From positions 1-10,631 of the forward strand of contig SKGZ01000023.1 in the NCBI GenBank assembly GCA_007117175.1: a stretch of 10,631 nt of DNA. Reading direction: 5' to 3'. Of this stretch, positions 6,202 through 10,631 are shown piece after piece. Source of the stretch: Bacteriovoracales bacterium (GTDB lineage Bacteria > Bdellovibrionota > Bacteriovoracia > Bacteriovoracales > Bacteriovoracaceae). The notes under the pieces were generated by a model. That model saw nothing but the letters and a program-made list of their open reading frames with translations. It was not told the origin of the DNA and did no database searches. The position numbers and the translations under genes were made by a program. Position 1 is the first letter of the stretch. The number at the start of each line of letters is the position of its first letter.

Positions 6202-6888
6202 TTAACCGTGTTTCTTAAATTCTTTAAATTCTCTAAACTCCGTTGATTCATTCACCACTGCTTTTTGGTGAGGCTTATGAACCACTAAGTGGGTAATCTC
6301 AGAGATGATCTCGTCATATTTTTTAATAATTGATTCTTCTTTTGTGGAAAGATAACTAAAGCAAATAATACAAGGAATCGCCACTACTAGACCAAAAGCA
6401 GTTGTGTTCATGGCGGTGGAAATACCGGCGGTTAAAGCTGCTGACTTTTCTGCGGCACTCAATCCAGTTAAGGAAGCAAAAGACTGAATCAAACCCACAA
6501 TTGTTCCTAAGAGTCCCACCAATGTGGCCACGTTACCAATCGTATTAATATAAGTCGTTCTGGCCTGAATCCCCGGTAAGACTTTTTGAATCTCAATAGA
6601 AGCTGCAGAGTCAATGGCCTCTGGAGAATTATTAGAGTTATAAAGCACTGCTGCCAGTACCTTGGATAAAGGATGAGAAGTAGTTAAGCAAGCTTGATAA
6701 GCCTCTTGAACCTTTCCATCCTTGACCATGGAGCGAATCCTGGCAAAGAAACGATTGCGCACATCAAAATTGTAAGTCAGGGTCAAATACCTTTCTACAA
6801 TTAGGGTTGAGGCAACCACCAATAAACCAAAAATTGGTAGCATGAATTGGATACCACCACTTGTTAAAAAATCGATAAAGAAACTCAT
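6202..6888 (-). CDS. MotA/TolQ/ExbB family proton channel protein
   Basis: A 228-residue inner-membrane protein with three membrane helices (about 15-31, 115-139 and 155-178), a large cytoplasmic loop between the first and second, and a cytoplasmic tail. The family signature GLLGTIVGLIQSF lies in helix 2, and TTAFGLVVAIP in helix 3; Thr129 and Thr163 match E. coli ExbB Thr148 and Thr181, which line the proton pore. ExbB/TolQ form a pentamer around an ExbD dimer and use the proton gradient to move a periplasmic partner. It is the first gene of the five-gene operon and begins at an ATG 6 bases after AAGGAG. The tail ends with an unusual FREFKEFKKHG repeat. Compared with exbB or tolQ, the neighbours (AgmX-domain protein, paired ExbD) place it closest to the Agl-type motors of Myxococcus and Bdellovibrio. 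I therefore leave the symbol empty. Confidence 0.93.
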   Translation of the reverse strand: MSFFIDFLTSGGIQFMLPIFGLLVVASTLIVERYLTLTYNFDVRNRFFARIRSMVKDGKVQEAYQACLTTSHPLSKVLAAVLYNSNNSPEAIDSAASIEIQKVLPGIQARTTYINTIGNVATLVGLLGTIVGLIQSFASLTGLSAAEKSAALTAGISTAMNTTAFGLVVAIPCIICFSYLSTKEESIIKKYDEIISEITHLVVHKPHQKAVVNESTEFREFKEFKKHG

Positions 6889-6934
6889 TTTTTGCTCCTT
6901 AGACTAAAAGTCAACGACACTAAACCTAAAGTGC

Positions 6935-6961
6935 CTATCGGTCTTATTGTCGCCTTTTTTA
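6935..6961 (-). promoter_or_regulatory. candidate FliA (sigma-28) promoter of the ExbB/ExbD/AgmX operon
   Basis: On the minus strand: TAAA (6961-6958), exactly 15 bases, then ACCGATAG (6942-6935). The enterobacterial FliA consensus is TAAA-N15-GCCGATAA, so the -35 core matches fully, the spacing is exact and the -10 matches 6 of 8. The expected start near 6928 gives a leader of about 40 nt to the ATG at 6888. TAAA is common in this A-rich region; the CCGATA core is the informative part. Confidence 0.5.
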
Positions 6962-6976
6962 AAGATTTTTTTTGAA

Positions 6977-7004
6977 ATTCTTGATTTTCGGAAATTTTTG
7001 CCAA
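6977..7004 (-). promoter_or_regulatory. weak sigma-70-type promoter candidate
   Basis: Minus strand TTGGCA (6999-7004, 5/6 to TTGACA), 16-base spacer, AAGAAT (6977-6982, 4/6 to TATAAT). It would give an operon leader of about 80 nt. It is an alternative or addition to the FliA-like site closer to the gene. Confidence 0.3.
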
Positions 7005-7193
7005 GTAAAGTGGGCGAGAAAAAGAGTTGGTTTTTTGCTAAAAATAAAGTGCCAAGAACTTAAGGCAGTCAAGTTTAGTCAGACAAAACACTAAGTGCAA
7101 GTAATTATTAACAAACAATAATAACCGAGTCATCCACTGCAATAGCTGGTCTAAAATTAAGTTTATGAGTCCATTAACCGTTAAAGCTTATAG

Positions 7194-7199
7194 AGGAGG
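7194..7199 (+). promoter_or_regulatory. ribosome binding site deciding the start of the first lipoprotein
   Basis: AGGAGG, within AGAGGAGGG, lies 10 bases before the ATG at 7210. It makes that ATG the likely start, because the signal peptide with lipobox then begins directly at the N-terminus instead of 15 residues in. Confidence 0.75.
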
Positions 7200-7209
7200 G
7201 AAGGTTTCG

Positions 7210-9000
7210 ATGAAGCTTAAAATTGCGTTTTTCGCCTTATTCTTGTTTTCATGTCTTGACGGCAAAAAAGAATTGCAACAGATAAAGCAACAAGAACTTA
7301 AGCCAGAACCTCCGCCAGTGACTCGAATCGAAGCCGACTACTGTCCTGTTGAAGACAGTCAAACCATTGCTGAAACCTTAGTGATTTTTGCCATGGATTA
7401 CTCTGGTAGTAATTACAATCGAGTGATGTGGACAGATATGAGCCACGGTTGCTTTGAGGGAACAGATCCAGTCAACAAACGATTTGAAGAAATTATCTCG
7501 TTTATCGATGCTCAACAGGAGAGTGATAATAATATCATTAGTTACTCTATTATGCCTTGGGGAACAGATATTTTACCATCATGTTATAACGTTTTTGACA
7601 ATCAAGGAAATTATGATCCTTATAATGGAACCAAGTCTTATTCTAATAAAGCAGGAGAAGTTAAAAAGTTTGCTAAGGCGTTAGTGAAAATCAAAAACGA
7701 AGATTTTGAGGACGATGAAGATATCGAGGCTTTTGAACTCGACCCTGAATGTGAAGGGTGGACAAATTATGTGGATACCATACAGCATATGAGCCAGACT
7801 AAGACACGCTACCTCAATGACCTCAGAGGTAAGTATTCAAAAAATAATCCTCAATATGAAAACTCTGAAGTCATAGTCTTTACTGTTGCAAATTTTGTTT
7901 CTGACGGAGAGCCTCGGATGCCCTTAGAAAGTCCAGGTCCAGATGGAAGAATGTCAGCCCTACAAAACTCAAATATCATTTATCAAAAAGTACTAGATTA
8001 CATGAATATTCATAATGTTAATCTCTCAAACACTCGAATTAGCAGAGTCATTCCAACCTTTAATACCTCATTTTATACCACTCATAACGAATTAGTAAAT
8101 AATGATCCAAGATGCCAAGGTCAAAGTGTACCCGATGAACAAATCCCAATCACCCTACTGCAAAATATGGCGTACCTGGGTAGCGGAGGTTATTACGATA
8201 TTAGAGATAACCCTGACTATCGTAATTTTCGTATGCCAACTATCTTTAACCGTTATGAAACACAACAGGCCTTTGCCATTAATCGCAATGCTGTCTGGGA
8301 AAGAAATGAAAATGGAGTTCTAGGCTATTACTATGATACAGACAAAGACGGAATCTCAGATGAAAAAGAAAGACGTCTGGATTCCGATCCATATAATGCT
8401 GACAGCAATGGCAATGGTATCAGTGATGGGGTCATGCTTTTAATAAGACCAAACCAATCCCCTAGGGTCCCCTATGCATTTAATCCGATAGGCGGTTGCA
8501 GTGCAAAACAGGAAACAAATATTAATGGTTTGAGTGATTGTGACGAACTCGCTCTTGGGATGGACCCCAGTATCTCTGATGAAAGCAAAGATGGGATACC
8601 TGATGGCATTTTGGTAAGAGCAGGAGTGAACATCACCAGCTCTAATCACAGTTCAGATGTGGATGGTGATGGTTATACCAACCTAGATGAAATTCGCTTT
8701 AACTTTCCTGTCAGACATCACAACCGAGATTTACCAGAAGGAACTAAAAAGCAACTTTATACCGTTAAATCATTACCGGATGACCTCTATGATAAATCCT
8801 CTTGCAAGAGAATGATCATCGATGACTTCCGAGTGGCAGACTATGAAAAAGAGTTTGAGGTAGAGGTCTATTTCTACAGTCTGCAAGAATATGGAAAAAT
8901 TAAAATGCTCAACAGGGCTCGTAAAACGGCAATGCCAGGTGACTTTATTAGGTTTCATCCAGATGATTTTACTGAGACCTACTTTGAGCAAAGTGAGTAA
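7210..9000 (+). CDS. lipoprotein with VWA domain and thrombospondin type 3-like repeats
   Basis: A 596-residue predicted lipoprotein: signal peptide with lipobox LFSC (modified Cys15), then DGKKEL and a Pro/Gln/Lys-rich spacer. A von Willebrand A domain follows, with MIDAS residues D63-Y-S-G-S67, T185 in GWTNY and D232 in SDGEP, so metal-dependent ligand binding is plausible. TSP3-like calcium-binding repeats come next: DTDKDGISD (376-384), DSNGNGISDG (398-407), an element with C430 and C444 followed by DESKDGIPD (457-465), and DVDGDGYTNLDE (483-494). The C-terminal about 90 residues may be a separate domain. Leu at +2 after the lipid cysteine is not an inner-membrane retention signal by the E. 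coli rule, so the outer membrane is likely. Ligand and role are unknown. It is divergent from the ExbB operon and followed 3 bases later by a paralogue, indicating an operon. Confidence 0.88.
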   Translation: MKLKIAFFALFLFSCLDGKKELQQIKQQELKPEPPPVTRIEADYCPVEDSQTIAETLVIFAMDYSGSNYNRVMWTDMSHGCFEGTDPVNKRFEEIISFIDAQQESDNNIISYSIMPWGTDILPSCYNVFDNQGNYDPYNGTKSYSNKAGEVKKFAKALVKIKNEDFEDDEDIEAFELDPECEGWTNYVDTIQHMSQTKTRYLNDLRGKYSKNNPQYENSEVIVFTVANFVSDGEPRMPLESPGPDGRMSALQNSNIIYQKVLDYMNIHNVNLSNTRISRVIPTFNTSFYTTHNELVNNDPRCQGQSVPDEQIPITLLQNMAYLGSGGYYDIRDNPDYRNFRMPTIFNRYETQQAFAINRNAVWERNENGVLGYYYDTDKDGISDEKERRLDSDPYNADSNGNGISDGVMLLIRPNQSPRVPYAFNPIGGCSAKQETNINGLSDCDELALGMDPSISDESKDGIPDGILVRAGVNITSSNHSSDVDGDGYTNLDEIRFNFPVRHHNRDLPEGTKKQLYTVKSLPDDLYDKSSCKRMIIDDFRVADYEKEFEVEVYFYSLQEYGKIKMLNRARKTAMPGDFIRFHPDDFTETYFEQSE

Positions 9001-9003
9001 GAT

Positions 9004-9885
9004 GTGAGAATCCTGCTGGACGTATTCATTTTTGTTTTCCTACTTACAGGCTGTATTGATGGCAAGAAAGAACTCACTCCCATAAGTCAAAATGTCGAAG
9101 AACCTAAGCATCCAACAGTCAATATCACCATGACTGATTATTGCGTTAAGGATGGTCAAAGAGTTAACTTTTTCCTCCACAATCCGTACGTAAGAGTCAC
9201 GTCCCAAGGGGTCTTACTGGATAATGATGGTGATGGGATCCACAATGAAGAAGAAGAAGCCTTAAGCCAAATTTATAATATTAGCTCAGATCATTATGAT
9301 ACGTCTGGGGATCTCTACTTTGATCTTATTATTAAGCTAGGCAGCTATACTCCTGATGAACAAACACTCTTTCCAGAGTGTTTTTCTGCTCAAGACAGTA
9401 GCAATGATGGACTAATCGATTGCAATAAAGTACTTATGGGGCTCGACCCTCTCAAGTTTGATTATGACGGTGACGGGGTTCCAGACATCCTAGAGCTATA
9501 CTTTGGCACTAACCCTTTAAGAGACGATTCATACTTAGACACAGTTAAAGATAATATGAATAACCTTGAAAAAATCAAGAGGGGAATTCCGATAAGAGAA
9601 AGTCGATTCTTACCTGAAATAAAAAAATATACTATGGAGTATAACTTAAAAGAAACTAAATCATCTATCCAAGATGGAAACTGCTTCCAATATCAAGTCA
9701 ATAACATTCCCATCAATGACCATATCGCTATTAATAAACTATGGCTCTACTTTATTGAGTCGAGAAAGAAAAATGGCAAAACCGAAAACATTTTGAAAAG
9801 AATAGCAGTAGAGGTTTCAGGTCGAAGTGAGCAAGTTGATTACAAATTTGACTATAGAGATTATCTTTCTGATGGAGATGACTAA
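9004..9885 (+). CDS. lipoprotein with thrombospondin type 3-like repeats, no VWA domain
   Basis: A 293-residue predicted lipoprotein with lipobox LTGC (Cys17) followed by IDGKKEL, nearly the same as in the preceding gene, and a second shared element around TDYC (Cys47). TSP3-like motifs are DNDGDGIHNEEE (73-84), DSSNDGLIDC (131-140) and DYDGDGVPD (153-161), the last followed by ELYFGTNPL. The segment with C126 and C140 matches the preceding protein in both sequence and cysteine spacing. The VWA domain of the neighbour is absent. The C-terminal region (about 205-290) may correspond to the neighbour's C-terminal domain. The start is GTG at 9004, 3 bases after the previous stop; the overlapping ATG at 9002 reads straight into a TGA stop. 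Ribosome signal is weak (GTGAG upstream), so coupling to the previous gene is likely. Function unknown; probably outer-membrane anchored. Confidence 0.83.
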   Translation: MRILLDVFIFVFLLTGCIDGKKELTPISQNVEEPKHPTVNITMTDYCVKDGQRVNFFLHNPYVRVTSQGVLLDNDGDGIHNEEEEALSQIYNISSDHYDTSGDLYFDLIIKLGSYTPDEQTLFPECFSAQDSSNDGLIDCNKVLMGLDPLKFDYDGDGVPDILELYFGTNPLRDDSYLDTVKDNMNNLEKIKRGIPIRESRFLPEIKKYTMEYNLKETKSSIQDGNCFQYQVNNIPINDHIAINKLWLYFIESRKKNGKTENILKRIAVEVSGRSEQVDYKFDYRDYLSDGDD

Positions 9886-9888
9886 AGA

Positions 9889-10631
9889 ATGAATAAAGTT
9901 AAACGACAGTTGAACTTATCATGGATTGCAATTATATTGCTCTCTCTCTTCTCTTGTGAAAAAGACCTCAAAGAACTCAACCCTTCCTCTGAACCTTTTC
10001 ATACTGAAATGCATATTCAGATGTGCTCTCCTGAACCCGAGGAGTTAATAGGAGTCAATTACTATATCTATATTGTAGATATTTCTACTTCGATGACAGA
10101 AGATGACCCAAAAGGACAGCTTCGTTATACTCCCATTAAATCATTCATTGAAAACACAAGGAATTTCCCCAGCGATCGCCATGCACTTATTGTCTATTCT
10201 GACGAAGCACAAGTTCCTATACCTTTCATGACTCTTGAAAACTTTAGTATTATATTTGACCGCGACTTTATCTTTAGTCAGCGATATCAGGATGAAGGCT
10301 TCTCTCAAATGAATACAGGACTTAATCAAGCTCAAATTTTAATCTCCAATATTGTTGAGGAGTATCGCTTTGCAGCTATCAAGCCATCGATAAACTTTCA
10401 AATTATGATAGGAAGCAATGGTTACCCCACAAATATCAATGGACATATTGCCAAAGATGATATCATGTCCACCCTAACTAATAATAATCAAATAGGAATC
10501 ATGGACCTAGAAAAGAATAATCAGTTTAATGACATTGTAAAGTCAGTCAAGATTAATACATTTTACTTTTGGGGTAACCCCTATGATCCGGACCCTCAGG
10601 AAACTCGTCCTGAAGATGCAGAAGAAGCAGA
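9889..10631 (+). CDS. lipoprotein with VWA domain, cut by the window edge
   Basis: An open frame of 247 codons with no stop before the right edge, so the protein is partial at its C-terminus. It begins 3 bases after the previous stop and carries a signal peptide with lipobox LFSC (Cys23), then EKDLKEL, recalling the C-x-DGKKEL of the two preceding genes, and a second cysteine (Cys46) in MHIQMC at a comparable place. A VWA domain follows: VDISTS (MIDAS D64, S66, S68) and T143 in SQMNTGL. Where the third MIDAS aspartate is usual (TDG, or SDGEP in the first gene) this protein reads GSNGYP, so that position is Asn. The visible part ends in an acidic stretch (DPDPQETRPEDAEEA). It is the third member of a tandem lipoprotein family; TSP3-like repeats, if any, would lie beyond the edge. 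The upstream GGAG (9874-9877) is 11 bases from the ATG, a loose ribosome site. Confidence 0.87.
   Translation, partial: MNKVKRQLNLSWIAIILLSLFSCEKDLKELNPSSEPFHTEMHIQMCSPEPEELIGVNYYIYIVDISTSMTEDDPKGQLRYTPIKSFIENTRNFPSDRHALIVYSDEAQVPIPFMTLENFSIIFDRDFIFSQRYQDEGFSQMNTGLNQAQILISNIVEEYRFAAIKPSINFQIMIGSNGYPTNINGHIAKDDIMSTLTNNNQIGIMDLEKNNQFNDIVKSVKINTFYFWGNPYDPDPQETRPEDAEEA

Larger units (their letters stand above)
6889..7209. other. divergent intergenic control region
   Basis: About 320 bases without a supported gene, very AT-rich, separating the minus-strand ExbB operon from the plus-strand lipoprotein genes. It holds the FliA-like promoter (6935-6961) and a weaker housekeeping-type promoter candidate (6977-7004) for the operon. 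For the lipoprotein genes only a TAAAAT (7152-7157) without a matching -35, and the strong ribosome site at 7194-7199, can be pointed out. An ATG at 7165 opens the lipoprotein frame early but has no ribosome site. Confidence 0.7.

Noticed and set aside
7165..7209. Upstream ATG extending the first lipoprotein by 15 residues
   Set aside because: No ribosome site, and it would bury the signal peptide behind a polar extension; ATG 7210 follows AGGAGG.
8440..8991. Two antisense open frames under the TSP3 region and C-terminal region of the first lipoprotein
   Set aside because: No start signals; the sense strand encodes recognisable calcium-loop repeats and a continuous C-terminal region.
10141..10335. 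Antisense open frame in the third lipoprotein
   Set aside because: Lies opposite the VWA domain, which continues unbroken to the window edge.
1..10631. CRISPR arrays, insertion sequences, tRNA or rRNA genes
   Set aside because: Reading both strands showed no regularly spaced repeats, transposase frames or further structural RNA apart from the tmRNA.

Overview
The window looks like a chromosomal stretch from a moderately AT-rich, Gram-negative member of the Bdellovibrionota (the Bdellovibrio / Bacteriovorax relatives, formerly placed in the delta-proteobacteria). The evidence is indirect: an ExbB-ExbD-ExbD-AgmX/PglI type energised envelope operon, which is characteristic of Bdellovibrio and Myxococcus relatives, and several lipoproteins carrying VWA and thrombospondin type 3-like repeats. 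I cannot name a species from the sequence.

Layout, left to right. A complete tmRNA (ssrA) lies on the minus strand at 113-481, with an extended -10 promoter upstream of it and a probable terminator hairpin at 64-81. Divergent from it on the plus strand is a tightly spaced three-gene group: a MerC-domain membrane protein (605-1081), a small secreted cysteine-containing protein (1091-1513) and an NfsB-like nitroreductase (1525-2157). Each of the second and third genes has its Shine-Dalgarno overlapping the stop codon of the gene before it. Next comes a stand-alone AAA_14/DUF4143 ATPase (2220-3386), visibly AT-rich, with what looks like a consensus promoter placed so that its mRNA would have almost no leader.

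Converging on the ATPase from the right is a five-gene minus-strand operon (6888 down to 3401): ExbB/TolQ-type channel, two ExbD/TolR-type subunits, a small secreted protein, and a TonB-like proline-rich protein ending in an AgmX/PglI domain. Together these form a proton-driven inner-membrane motor plus a periplasm-spanning arm, as in Tol, Exb and Myxococcus Agl-Glt machines. One ExbD homologue lacks the usual membrane aspartate. The operon is preceded by a sequence that fits the FliA (sigma-28) flagellar promoter pattern well.

Divergent from that operon, after a roughly 320-base AT-rich intergenic region, is a plus-strand run of three lipoprotein genes (7210-9000, 9004-9885 and 9889 to the window edge). 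All three share a similar N-terminal module after the lipobox. The first carries a VWA domain with intact MIDAS residues plus TSP3-like calcium-binding repeats, the second has the TSP3-like repeats without VWA, and the third (cut by the window edge) has a VWA domain. I read them as a family of paralogous, surface- or periplasm-facing lipoproteins of unknown function. They are the least explained content of the window. A link to the neighbouring ExbB/ExbD operon is possible but rests only on adjacency.
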